In this document: positions 37,501-44,600 of the stretch, piece after piece
How positions within the stretch are numbered: the first letter of the stretch is position 1
How the letters are laid out: every line of letters begins with the position of its first letter
Source: Sva-07 sp963710625
GTDB lineage: Bacteria; Actinomycetota; Acidimicrobiia; Acidimicrobiales; Ilumatobacteraceae
Assembly (NCBI GenBank): GCA_963710625.1
Contig: CAVQBG010000029.1
Location: forward strand, 1 to 64,000
Length of the DNA stretch: 64,000 bases
Direction of reading: 5' to 3'
Translations under genes and position numbers: made by a program
The notes under the pieces: generated by a model
Databases searched by the model: none
Told to the model about the DNA's origin: nothing
Seen by the model: only the letters and a program-made list of their open reading frames with translations

Positions 37501-38502
37501 GAACTGGAGGCCGGGGTCGGCGCACTCCCATGCAGCTTCGGCGATCTCGCGCCACAGGGTGCGTGCCTTCACGGTGCGCAGCACCTCGCCGGTGGTCACC
37601 GCGATGAGGTCCCAGTCGGCGTCGTCGACGACGGCCTGCATGAACTCGTCGGTGACCCGCACCGAGTTGTTGGCGTTCTGGTACTGCACCGAGAACGAGT
37701 CGGCACCGTCGAGACCCATGTCGAAACCGGCGTCGCTCAGCGCCCGGGCCTTGCGCTCCTCCTTGGCCTTGGCCCACACGAACTGCTCCACGTCGGGATG
37801 CTCGGCGTCGAGGATCACCATCTTGGCCGCGCGCCTGGTCTTGCCACCGGACTTGATCGTTCCCGCCGACGCATCGGCGCCGCGCATGAAGCTCACCGGC
37901 CCCGACGCCGTCCCGCCACCCTCGAGCGGCTCGAACGACGAGCGGATCCGCGACAGGTTGACGCCGGCGCCGGAGCCGCCCTTGAAGATGATCCCCTCCT
38001 CGCGGTACCAGTTGAGGATCGAGCTCATCTCGTCGTCGACGGCGAGGATGAAGCAGGCGCTCGCCTGCTGCGGCACGCCGGCAACACCGATGTTGAACCA
38101 CACCGGGCTGTTGAAGGCGGCGCGCTGGGTGACGAGGACGTACTTCAACTCGGCCCGGAACGCATCGGCTTCAGCGCCCTCGAAGTAGCCATCGGCGACG
38201 CCCCAGTCGGCGATCGTGTCGACGATGCGGTCGACGACCTGCTTGAGCGACCACTCCCGCTCCGGCGATCCCAGGGCACCACGGAAGTACTTCTGGGCCA
38301 CGATGTTCGTGGCGTTCTGCGACCATGTGATCGGGAACTCGACACCGAGCTGTTCGAACGCCACCGACCCGTCGATCCAGTTGGTGAGCCGGGCGTCGCG
38401 ACGCTCCCACACGACCTCGTCGTACGGGTCGACGCCCGCCGACGTGAAGAGGCGCCCGAGCCCGATGGTGCCGTCTGCGATCCGGTCAGCTTCGAGCGTC
38501 AT
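34525..38502 (-). CDS. nrdJ: Class II (adenosylcobalamin-dependent) ribonucleoside-diphosphate reductase, intein-containing
   Basis: Makes deoxyribonucleotides by B12-dependent radical chemistry. The 1,325-codon frame encodes about 926 residues of reductase split by a 399-residue intein. N-extein: FNSPVWFNIGV, KGGSGAGVNLSRIRSS. C-extein: CSEYFHVDNSACNLASINL (the NPCSE active-site box formed on splicing), ATGTIGLAMDCDTTGIEP, and a cysteine-rich C-terminal tail (MCMTCGISMIRAGSCYVC) for redox transfer and zinc binding. The ATG at 38502 follows GGAGGAAC. NrdR, encoded ~3.4 kb away, is the expected regulator. Confidence 0.95.
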   Translation of the reverse strand: MTLEADRIADGTIGLGRLFTSAGVDPYDEVVWERRDARLTNWIDGSVAFEQLGVEFPITWSQNATNIVAQKYFRGALGSPEREWSLKQVVDRIVDTIADWGVADGYFEGAEADAFRAELKYVLVTQRAAFNSPVWFNIGVAGVPQQASACFILAVDDEMSSILNWYREEGIIFKGGSGAGVNLSRIRSSFEPLEGGGTASGPVSFMRGADASAGTIKSGGKTRRAAKMVILDAEHPDVEQFVWAKAKEERKARALSDAGFDMGLDGADSFSVQYQNANNSVRVTDEFMQAVVDDADWDLIAVTTGEVLRTVKARTLWREIAEAAWECADPGLQFDTTINRWHTAPNHGRITASNPCFTGDSLVHTDKGLIRFDELFARANTGEEFRVWTHDVTHAEAPAQDMHLTTPEAYMITGRNPIQRLRFSNGMELRCTPSHRIFTLDRGYVEAQDLTPDDRVRSLDLPAAALGADWSIPVSSDGDDDRTKGDRDLPLELPDVWSDGFAHYLGWLIGDGSTSGSSTVTIYGSADVRDEILPIHQTLLEEFNAGRPIKLSEQENGTVQLRLTRRALKRYLEALGVTSVTGEHKTVPWSIEQAPPEIVAGFLRGLFDADGCAVHNPQKGSYVGLGSISIELLRGAQRLLSTFGISSRIDNVMRAGSRSFSHERKDGSTATYVNKASFDLRITGRSLHRFASEIGFSLSRKATTLRTAVIGHDVYDVDTSIRLVERSDEGIELTYNLSEPRNHSYVVNGVVVRNCSEYFHVDNSACNLASINLLKYLQDDGGFDVGAFVHTVQTLVTAQEILVGRADYPTEKIGDTTRALRQLGLGYANLGALLMALGLPYDSDEGRAWAGAITSLMAGSAYATSARTAARVGPFDGFAQESEAMLGVLGMHRRAAEALTDAGVVPDDLLDAGLKAWDTALHDGAVHGVRNSQAVVIAPTGTIGLAMDCDTTGIEPDLALVKTKKLVGGGTMSIVNQTIPRALRRLGYTPVQVDDIVAYIDEHMSVIGAPHLAADHLAVFACSMGDNTIHYEGHVRMMGAVQPFVSGGISKTVNMPEDVTVEDVEGLHMLAWQLGLKSVAIYRDNCKLGQPLSTSKAKGDPVETPEVERVERVVHHPVRQKMPRTRRGRTFEFRVADCKGFATIGEYDDGQPGEIFLTVSKQGSTMAGVMDAFAKSVSYGLQYGVPLRAFVEAFTNMRFEPAGMTDDPDIRFASSIMDYLFRRLAIEYMSYDERAELGIFSVDERLQPTLPGVEEQVTPTSQGSDLAPDPKSMTLFDDEPEPAPAPVSELRPVNDAPMCMTCGISMIRAGSCYVCTSCGSTSGCS
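36241..37437 (-). mobile_element. Intein with LAGLIDADG homing endonuclease in nrdJ
   Basis: 399 residues inserted exactly between N-P and C-S-E of the reductase active-site motif. Block A is CFTGDSLVHTDKGLIRFDEL, block B NGMELRCTPSHRIFT (T-x-x-H), and two LAGLIDADG-type motifs occur at intein residues ~149-157 (YLGWLIGDG) and ~247-256 (FLRGLFDADG). The C-terminus is RNHSYVVNGVVVRN followed by Cys+1. The penultimate residue is Arg rather than the usual His, while the terminal Asn and Cys+1 are intact. Splicing competence is inferred, since the host gene is essential-type and otherwise intact. Confidence 0.93.
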
Positions 38503-38855
38503 GGTGTTCCTCCGAGAGTCGAGTGATTCCAAACTACAGCCGTGTCGGCCACGGCCCACCGAGCCGACGATGCACACCGTTCGGACGCGAACCGCCGACC
38601 ACGGCGCGGCGTCACAGGTCGAGGGCACACCCCAAGCGAACGCCTCCTGGGCATCTGAGCGATGCCGGCGCTCGCCGTCTCATCCGTGCGTCGCGCCGTG
38701 GTCGGCACTGGGAGCGCACTCTACGGAGCGCAGCCTGTGAGGGGAAAGAGGGACAACCATGTGAATTTCGGTGACATGGAGGCGGACAGCATGTGGACAC
38801 GAGGTGAACAACCTCGGGTTGTCCACATGGACACACCTGCCCGTGCAGATGCAAA
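38503..38855. other. Intergenic region upstream of nrdJ
   Basis: About 350 bases between nrdJ (start) and the molybdopterin oxidoreductase gene (stop), both minus strand. It holds the GGAGG ribosome site of nrdJ near 38509-38513 and a long dyad at 38791-38828. I saw no convincing NrdR box pair or cobalamin riboswitch, and no credible small gene. Confidence 0.5.
38791..38828. repeat. Long dyad with DnaA-box-like arms
   Basis: Outer arms ATGTGGACA (38791-38799) and TGTCCACAT (38820-38828) enclose inner arms CGAGGT (38800-38805) and ACCTCG (38811-38816). The right side contains TTGTCCACA (38819-38827), the actinobacterial DnaA-box consensus. It could be a terminator stem for the upstream gene or a protein-binding site; no T-run follows. 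Confidence 0.5.
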
Positions 38856-41135
38856 TCAGCTCGCGGGCGCCACCCCGACCGGGATCCCGTTGAGCACCGA
38901 CGTACCCGACAGCGGGTCGATCGCCTCGTCGTCGGACAGCACGTTGGAGTTGACCCCGGCGTGCTCGGCGGCCACCCGAAGCTGCGCTCCCGGTACGTCG
39001 TGGCCCCAGCCGTGCGGCAGGCTGACCACCCCTGGCCGGATCGACTCGGTCACCTCGACCGGCACGGTCACCTCACCGACTCGCGAGGTCACCGTCGCCG
39101 CCGCGCCGTCGACGAGGCCGAGCGAGGTGGCATCGTCGGGGTGTACCTGCAGGGTGCAGCGGGGCCGGCCCTTCACGAGCACCTTGACGTTGTGCATCCA
39201 CGAGTTGTTGCTGCGCAGGTGGCGACGGCCCACCAACACCAGCTCGCGGGTGGCCAGATCGTCGGCGGCCGCCGCGAGCCGATCGAGGTCGGCGACGAAT
39301 GGCTCCGGCGACAATTCGATCCGTCCACTGGGCGTGCGAAGGATCTCGGGGATCCGCGGTTCGAGCGCACCGAAGTCACGACCGTGCGGCCGGGCGATCA
39401 GGTCGTCGAGCGAGGTGCCGTCGGGATCGACGCCGAAGCCGTCACCGTACGGACCGGTGCGCAGCATGAAGTCGAGCATCCGCTCCGGTCCGCGCCGCCC
39501 GGAGGCGGTCAGCTCGGCGAGCAGCTCGTCGGGGTCACGGCCGGAGACGATCGAGTACTCGTTGGTCACGGCACCGCGAACGATCGCCTCGATCGCTGCG
39601 TCGTCCGCCATCGAGGCGTCGACATCGGGTCCGAGGCCCTGTGCGATCGCCGTGAGCTTGGCGATGATCTCCCACTCGTCGGGCTGGCCGTCGTCGAGCG
39701 GCAGCACCGGTGGTGAATAGTTGGCCACGTTGCGGACGGCGAACTGGAGCAGCAACAGGTCGTAGTGGCTGCGTTGGAGCTGTGAGGGAGGCGGCAGGAT
39801 CACGTCGGCGTGACAGGTCGTCTCGTTGAGGTAGAGATCGATGCTCACCATGAAGTCGAGCTGGTCGAGACTGCGGGCGAGCTGTTCGCTGTTCGGCGTG
39901 GACAGCACCGGGTTCCCGGCGACGGTGACGAGGGCACGGATCTGACCCTCGCCGGGTGTGAGGATCTCCTCGGCAAGCACGCTCACCGGATACTCCCCCA
40001 TCACCTCAGGATGGCCGCTCACCCTGCTGTGGCCACGCCCGACGGAGAAGCCTCGCCCCGATCCGGGCTTGCCCCGCGTGGTCGCTCCACCCGCGACCGG
40101 GAGTGGGAACATCGAGCCTCCGGGCCGATCGAGGTTGCCGCTGAGGATGTTGACCACGTCGATGAGCCACGATGCCGTCGACCCGAACTCGGTGGTGGTC
40201 GTGCCGATCCTCCCGTAGACCGCCGCCGTGGGCGCCGACGCAAGTTCTCGGGCGAGCCGTCGGATGGTCTCGGCGGGGATCCCGGTGGGCGCTTCCGCGA
40301 ACTCGGCGGTGAACGGCGCGAGGGCTGCCCGGAGGGCGTCGAGGCCGGCGAGGTGGGCGGTGATGTGCTCACCGGGGTCGGCGAGGCCCTCCTCGAACAT
40401 CGTGTGGGCGATCGCCGCAAGGAGCAGCGCGTCCGCGCCGGGTCTGATCGACACCCATTCGTCGGCCTCCTCGGCGGTCCGCGACAGGCGCGGATCGACC
40501 ACGACGAACTTGCCGCCGCGAGCGCGCACGGCCTCGATGCGACCCGGGAAGTCGGGTGCCGTGCAGACGCTGCCGTTCGAGGCGTACGGGTTGGCCCCGA
40601 GGATCATCAGGTAGTCGGTCCGATCGAGGTCGGGCACCGGGATCGCCACCGGCGATCCGAAGACGTGGCCCGACGCGACATGCCGTGGCATCTGATCGAC
40701 CGTCGACGCACTGAACCGATGCTTCGTGCCCAGCCCGGTCAGCAACACGCGCGAGAACGTCATCGCCGAGAGGCTGTGGGCGGTGGGGTTCCCCACGTAC
40801 GCGGCGAGCGCTCCCCGGCCGTGAGCGGAGATCACCCCGCCGAGTCCTTCGTCGATCGCCCTCCACGCTTCGCCCCAGGTGGCCGGCACGTGGACACCGT
40901 TGCGCTTCACCATCGGCGAACGAAGTCGATCTGGATCCTCGTGGAGCTGCTTGAGCGTCGACCCCTTCGGACAGAGGTAGCCCTTGGAGAACACGTCGAG
41001 GCGATCACCGCGGATGCGCTGCACATCCTCGCCACCCGCACCGTCGGAGCGAAGGGTGATCTCGAGCCCGCAGCTGGCCTCGCAGAGCGGGCAGGTGCGG
41101 AACGCAGTGCGGGTCGTGGACGCGACATCGGGCAT
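38856..41135 (-). CDS. Molybdopterin-dependent oxidoreductase (formate dehydrogenase/nitrate reductase-like)
   Basis: A 759-residue bis-MGD-type oxidoreductase. The N-terminal [4Fe-4S] site is CPLCEASCGLEI with the distal cysteine in GYLCPKGSTLKQ. The body has MILGANPYASNGSVCTAPDF, KFVVVDPRLSRTAEEADEWV and RPGADALLLAAIAH. The C-terminal molydopterin dinucleotide-binding domain includes LRSNNSWMHNVKVL and LPHGWGHDVPG. No partner subunits or cofactor genes are adjacent, and no Tat signal is seen, so a stand-alone cytoplasmic enzyme is likely. Substrate unknown. The ATG at 41135 gives the standard family N-terminus. Confidence 0.9.
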   Translation of the reverse strand: MPDVASTTRTAFRTCPLCEASCGLEITLRSDGAGGEDVQRIRGDRLDVFSKGYLCPKGSTLKQLHEDPDRLRSPMVKRNGVHVPATWGEAWRAIDEGLGGVISAHGRGALAAYVGNPTAHSLSAMTFSRVLLTGLGTKHRFSASTVDQMPRHVASGHVFGSPVAIPVPDLDRTDYLMILGANPYASNGSVCTAPDFPGRIEAVRARGGKFVVVDPRLSRTAEEADEWVSIRPGADALLLAAIAHTMFEEGLADPGEHITAHLAGLDALRAALAPFTAEFAEAPTGIPAETIRRLARELASAPTAAVYGRIGTTTTEFGSTASWLIDVVNILSGNLDRPGGSMFPLPVAGGATTRGKPGSGRGFSVGRGHSRVSGHPEVMGEYPVSVLAEEILTPGEGQIRALVTVAGNPVLSTPNSEQLARSLDQLDFMVSIDLYLNETTCHADVILPPPSQLQRSHYDLLLLQFAVRNVANYSPPVLPLDDGQPDEWEIIAKLTAIAQGLGPDVDASMADDAAIEAIVRGAVTNEYSIVSGRDPDELLAELTASGRRGPERMLDFMLRTGPYGDGFGVDPDGTSLDDLIARPHGRDFGALEPRIPEILRTPSGRIELSPEPFVADLDRLAAAADDLATRELVLVGRRHLRSNNSWMHNVKVLVKGRPRCTLQVHPDDATSLGLVDGAAATVTSRVGEVTVPVEVTESIRPGVVSLPHGWGHDVPGAQLRVAAEHAGVNSNVLSDDEAIDPLSGTSVLNGIPVGVAPAS

Positions 41136-41199
41136 GCGCCCATCGTCGCAGACTGCATCGAGCGCGGACGCAGCGGTCCACAGCGACCATGATGGCGAC

Positions 41200-41886
41200 A
41201 TGCGCCGACTGCTCCCCGAGCCCGCCGACGACATCAGCGTGGATGCCGCGTACTCGGCGCCGCTCGGCGTTCACCCCGATCGACCCTGGGTCGGCCTGTG
41301 CATGGTGTCGTCGATCGACGGATCGACGGCGGTGGATGGCGTGTCCGCAGGGCTGTCGAGCCCGACCGACACCGCCGTGCTCTGGCGGCTGCGGCACCTC
41401 GCCGACGTGATCGTCGTCGGCGCCGGCACCGCGCGCGACGAGGGGTACGGACCACCGCGCAAGGAGGGCCAGCGCATCGGAGTGGTCACACGCGCGGGCC
41501 GAATCGACCTGGGCAGCGCGCTGTTCACGTCCGGAGCCGGCTTCCTGATCACCACCGAGGACGCCACGTTCGACACCAAGGGCATCGACGTGATCCGCGC
41601 CGGCGTCGAATCGGTCGACCTCGGCGAGGCGGTACGTCGCCTCGTGCAACTCGTGCCGGTGTGCAGCGTGGTGCAGGCCGAGGGCGGTGCGCGTCTGAAC
41701 AGTGCCCTCCTCGACGCCGATGTCATCGACGAGATCAACCTCACGACGTCGGCGGCGGCCGTCGGCGGGGACGGGCCCCGACTCGCGAGCGGCGCAGCCG
41801 ATCATCAGCACCGCTTCGATCTGCGTCAGCTGGCGATCGACGAGGAATCGTTCCTGTACACCCGCTGGTTACGTCGGCGTGGCTGA
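41200..41886 (+). CDS. RibD C-terminal/dihydrofolate reductase-fold protein
   Basis: A 228-residue stand-alone RibD-C domain protein. The domain starts RPWVGLCMVSSIDGSTAVDG, has ADVIVVGAGTARDEGYGPPR for NADPH binding, and VQAEGGARLNSALLDADVID with the conserved GG-x-x-L-x-x-x-L segment. Such proteins reduce pyrimidine-type or flavin-related substrates; without the deaminase half, its place in riboflavin synthesis is uncertain. The 3' end overlaps nrdR (convergent) by 18 nt. Confidence 0.85.
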   Translation: MRRLLPEPADDISVDAAYSAPLGVHPDRPWVGLCMVSSIDGSTAVDGVSAGLSSPTDTAVLWRLRHLADVIVVGAGTARDEGYGPPRKEGQRIGVVTRAGRIDLGSALFTSGAGFLITTEDATFDTKGIDVIRAGVESVDLGEAVRRLVQLVPVCSVVQAEGGARLNSALLDADVIDEINLTTSAAAVGGDGPRLASGAADHQHRFDLRQLAIDEESFLYTRWLRRRG

Positions 41887-42330
41887 CTTCTCGAGCAGCG
41901 CCAGCTCCCGATGGAAGTCGGAGGCGCCGTCGAAGTCCTTGTACACGCTGGCGAATCGGAGATACGCCACCTCGTCGACCGACCGAAGCTGATCGAGGAC
42001 CGCAACTCCGACCGTTGCGCTCGTGACGGTCGAGCCGTGCAGGCGCACCGTGTCCTCGACCCGACCGGCGATCTCGGCGAGCTGGATGTCCGACACATTG
42101 CGGCCCTTGGTGGCGGCCGTGAGGCCACCGATCAGCTTCGCCCGATCGAACGGTTCGGTCCCACCGTGCGACTTCACCACGGTGAGCTGAGCATGGTCGA
42201 CGCGCTCGAAGGTGGTGAAGCGATGCGAGCAGGCCAGGCACTCCCGGCGGCGGCGGATCGCCGTCCCTTCCTCGGCCACACGCGAGTCGACGACCTTGGT
42301 GTCGTCATGGCGGCAGGATGGGCAGAACAC
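41869..42330 (-). CDS. nrdR: Transcriptional repressor NrdR
   Basis: Represses ribonucleotide reductase genes when (d)ATP is abundant. The 153-residue product has an N-terminal zinc ribbon (MFCPSCRHDDTKVVDSR, RRRECLACSHRFTTFER) and an ATP-cone domain (VVKSHGGTEPFDRAKLIGGL, EIAGRVEDTVRLHG). Length and motif order match NrdR throughout. It lies 69 bases downstream of the LysM gene on the same strand, the same order as chiZ-nrdR beside lexA in mycobacteria. Confidence 0.96.
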   Translation of the reverse strand: MFCPSCRHDDTKVVDSRVAEEGTAIRRRRECLACSHRFTTFERVDHAQLTVVKSHGGTEPFDRAKLIGGLTAATKGRNVSDIQLAEIAGRVEDTVRLHGSTVTSATVGVAVLDQLRSVDEVAYLRFASVYKDFDGASDFHRELALLEKSATPT

Positions 42331-42399
42331 GTTCCGGAGGCTATCTCGCTCCCTGTGCGTGCGCCGGTCGGCGCTGATGCATGCCCGGCGGTGCGATGA

Positions 42400-42882
42400 T
42401 CAGGGCAGCCGGATCGCCTGGCCGACCAGTACGTCCGTGCCGCCGTTGAGGCTGATCAGGGCGTCGACGTAACGATCGCGGCCGACCGGGCCCCGGTACA
42501 GGTCGGCGATCGACCAGAGGCTGTCGCCGGCGACTGCAACGTGGATCGACCGCACCAGCTCGCCGGCCGCTGCGGTCGTCGTGACCTCGGAGGCCGCGGC
42601 AGGACGGCCCCCGAGGTCGACGAGCGCGCCGGCCGTCTGCACGGCGGCGACGGCGGCGGCCACCAGCACGGCGAGTGCGACGGCTGCGACCAGCGTGCGG
42701 CGCACCGTGTAGTTCGGCGTGGAGTAGTTCGGCATCGGGTGGTTCGGCGTCGGATGGTTCGGCGTCGGCCCACCCGGGCGACGCCTCGCCTCGCGCCCGG
42801 CGGCCGCCGGTCGGCTCCGGACGTGGGCCGGCATGCCGACCGTGCGCTGGAAGTTGCTCGCTGGGTGGAAGGTGGCCGTCAT
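42400..42882 (-). CDS. LysM membrane protein, candidate SOS cell-division inhibitor
   Basis: A 160-residue protein. It has a proline/asparagine-rich N-terminal tail with PNHP/PNYS-type repeats, one membrane helix (TLVAAVALAVLVAAAVAAV) and an extracytoplasmic LysM domain (HVAVAGDSLWSIADLYRGPV...LNGGTDVLVGQAIRLP). Position (divergent from lexA, ahead of nrdR) and architecture match ChiZ/Rv2719c of mycobacteria, DivS of corynebacteria and YneA of Bacillus, which suppress division during the SOS response. Perfect and near-perfect LexA boxes lie ~100 bases upstream. The ATG at 42882 was chosen from the GGAGC ribosome site and because upstream sequence overlaps the LexA boxes. Confidence 0.82.
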   Translation of the reverse strand: MTATFHPASNFQRTVGMPAHVRSRPAAAGREARRRPGGPTPNHPTPNHPMPNYSTPNYTVRRTLVAAVALAVLVAAAVAAVQTAGALVDLGGRPAAASEVTTTAAAGELVRSIHVAVAGDSLWSIADLYRGPVGRDRYVDALISLNGGTDVLVGQAIRLP

Positions 42883-42976
42883 CGCTGCTCGCTCCGGTGG
42901 GTGCTGATCGTTCGGTCTGTTGCGTTCTGCCGCTGGCGCATTTCTCGGTGTGTTGTTCTGTTCGTGGTCGAGATAC

Positions 42977-43003
42977 CAACAGGTGTTCGTAGAACGGCTG
43001 TTC
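42977..43003. promoter_or_regulatory. LexA (SOS) boxes for the LysM gene
   Basis: A perfect GAACGGCTGTTC (GAAC-N4-GTTC) lies at 42992-43003, and CAACAGGTGTTC, one mismatch from consensus on the opposite strand, at 42977-42988. They sit closer to the LysM start than to lexA. Confidence 0.85.
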
Positions 43004-43043
43004 GTAGTCAACCATCGGCCGGACCGGGATGTCAACCCTCGAT

Positions 43044-43072
43044 CGAACAATTGTTTGCCAAACAGATGTTTG
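43044..43072. promoter_or_regulatory. LexA boxes in the lexA promoter
   Basis: Two adjacent palindromes: CGAACAATTGTTTG (43044-43057; one mismatch to GAAC-N4-GTTC) and CAAACAGATGTTTG (43059-43072). The second overlaps the -35 element, which fits autorepression. Confidence 0.8.
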
Positions 43073-43098
43073 ACCGCTCGCCCACCGGTCCGTACACT
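43070..43098 (+). promoter_or_regulatory. lexA promoter
   Basis: TTGACC (43070-43075), a 17-base spacer and TACACT (43093-43098). The -10 ends 6 bases before the lexA ATG at 43105, so transcription should begin at or next to the start codon, giving a leaderless mRNA. Confidence 0.7.
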
Positions 43099-43104
43099 GT
43101 TCGT

Positions 43105-43734
43105 ATGGCACCCACGATCAGCACGCGGCAGCGAGACATCCTCGAGTTCATCGAACAACAGATCCGCGAACGCGGCTATCCGCCATCGGTCCGAGAGATC
43201 GGTGACGCCGTCGGCCTCACCTCGCCGTCAACGGTGCACACCCACCTGAACACCCTCCAGCGGCTCGGCTACCTTCGCCGCGATCCCACCAAACCCCGTG
43301 CGATCGAGGTGCGCTACGACACCAACAGCGGAGCGATGATGGAACGGCGCCCGGTTCGCCACGTGCCGCTCGTCGGCGACGTCGCAGCGGGCACCGATGT
43401 CCTCGCCGAGGAGAACGTCGAGGAGTTGCTGCCCGTTCCCGTCGACTTCACCGGCGACGGCGAGCTGTTCATGCTTCGGGTGCGCGGCGAGTCGATGATC
43501 GAACTCGGGATCCTCGACGGCGACTTCGTCGTCGCCACCCAGATCGCCAACCCGAACAACGGCGACATCGTGGTCGCCGGCATCCCGGGCGGCGAAGCGA
43601 CGATCAAGACCTACAGCCGCTCGGGCGCTCAGGTCACGCTGACGCCGGCCAACTCGACGATGGAACCGATGGAGTTCAGCGCCGACGAGGTGGAGATCTA
43701 CGGCAAGGTCGTCACCGTCATGCGTCGCTACTGA
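43105..43734 (+). CDS. lexA: SOS repressor LexA
   Basis: Represses SOS genes and self-cleaves with RecA. The 209-residue protein has a winged HTH (ISTRQRDILEFIEQQIRERG, GDAVGLTSPSTVHTHLNTLQ), the Ala-Gly scissile bond in GDVAAGTDVLAEEN, catalytic Ser in VRGESMIELGILDGDF, and catalytic Lys in GGEATIKTYSR. All key residues are present. The start ATG directly follows the promoter -10. Its 3' end overlaps the convergent membrane protein gene by 17 nt. Confidence 0.97.
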   Translation: MAPTISTRQRDILEFIEQQIRERGYPPSVREIGDAVGLTSPSTVHTHLNTLQRLGYLRRDPTKPRAIEVRYDTNSGAMMERRPVRHVPLVGDVAAGTDVLAEENVEELLPVPVDFTGDGELFMLRVRGESMIELGILDGDFVVATQIANPNNGDIVVAGIPGGEATIKTYSRSGAQVTLTPANSTMEPMEFSADEVEIYGKVVTVMRRY

Positions 43735-44542
43735 GCGACGGCGGCCCCCATCCCGGGGGCGACGGCGGCCGCACCGGCGACGGAGGAACCGGCGCCGGCT
43801 CCAGCGGTGGCCGGCCGGCCGGTGGACTCGCCGGCTGCGTCGCCGGTGGGGTCGGAATCGGCGGACCGGCAGGGCCGGTTGCACCGGTCGTCGGCGGCGG
43901 GGCCGGAAACCCGGGCGGGCTCGTCGGCCATCCCGGCGCTGGTTGCCAGGGCGCGTCGGCATCGCTGGGCGGAGCAGGGCGACGGCTGCCGAGCACCAGC
44001 AGCACGCCGCCGACCATGAGTGCGGCGATCGCGGTGAACACCGCCGACCAGCGCAGGAGACCGACGCCGTCGTCGGGATCCCCGCCGACCGCAATGGCGA
44101 ACGCGTCGCCGTCGGCGACGACCGTCAACACGTGATCGCCGGGCTCGGTGATCTCGACGACGCCCGTGGAGGTCCCCGCGAACGTGCCGGTGTCGTAGTC
44201 GACACCGCTGCTCGCCTCGATGGTCACCGGGGCGCCCTCGGCGTCGACGAGCGACACGTCGACCACGAGGACGCCGTCGCGGTCGTACTCGACCGGCGCT
44301 GCACAGTCTCCAGTGAGGTCGTCGATGTTCCCGGTGGTCTCGATGTAGAGGGTGAAGGCGCCGGAACGATCGAAGTCGAGCGTGGTGGCGCACCCCGCGG
44401 GAGCCCGGGCGAAGCTCGCCACGTTGTCGTCGCGGCGTTGGCCCGCCGCATACCAGAGCGCTCCGGCCGCGACGAGACCGGCCACGAGCACCAGCACACC
44501 GACTACGAGCATCCACCCGCGCTTCGGCGACGCGTCGCTCAT
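43718..44542 (-). CDS. Two-pass membrane protein with proline-rich tail
   Basis: A 274-residue protein of unknown function. There is one membrane helix near residues 11-31 (MLVVGVLVLVAGLVAAGALW), an extracytoplasmic beta-rich region with C-x(n)-C cysteines (PAGCATTLDF, DDLTGDCAAPVEY), a second helix (VFTAIAALMVGGVLLVLG), and a ~75-residue Pro/Gly-rich tail. The layout is common among actinobacterial envelope proteins. Confidence 0.65.
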   Translation of the reverse strand: MSDASPKRGWMLVVGVLVLVAGLVAAGALWYAAGQRRDDNVASFARAPAGCATTLDFDRSGAFTLYIETTGNIDDLTGDCAAPVEYDRDGVLVVDVSLVDAEGAPVTIEASSGVDYDTGTFAGTSTGVVEITEPGDHVLTVVADGDAFAIAVGGDPDDGVGLLRWSAVFTAIAALMVGGVLLVLGSRRPAPPSDADAPWQPAPGWPTSPPGFPAPPPTTGATGPAGPPIPTPPATQPASPPAGRPPLEPAPVPPSPVRPPSPPGWGPPSLSSDA

Positions 44543-44600
44543 GGTCGGGCCGAGCCGGGTGACGAGTCGGGTGAAAGGCAGCGGTACAGCATCGTGGGGG

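Noticed and set aside
38503..38800. Cobalamin riboswitch or NrdR box pair ahead of the B12-dependent RNR gene
   Set aside because: Looked for because nrdJ often has them; no B12-box-like sequence or paired 16-bp NrdR boxes could be read.
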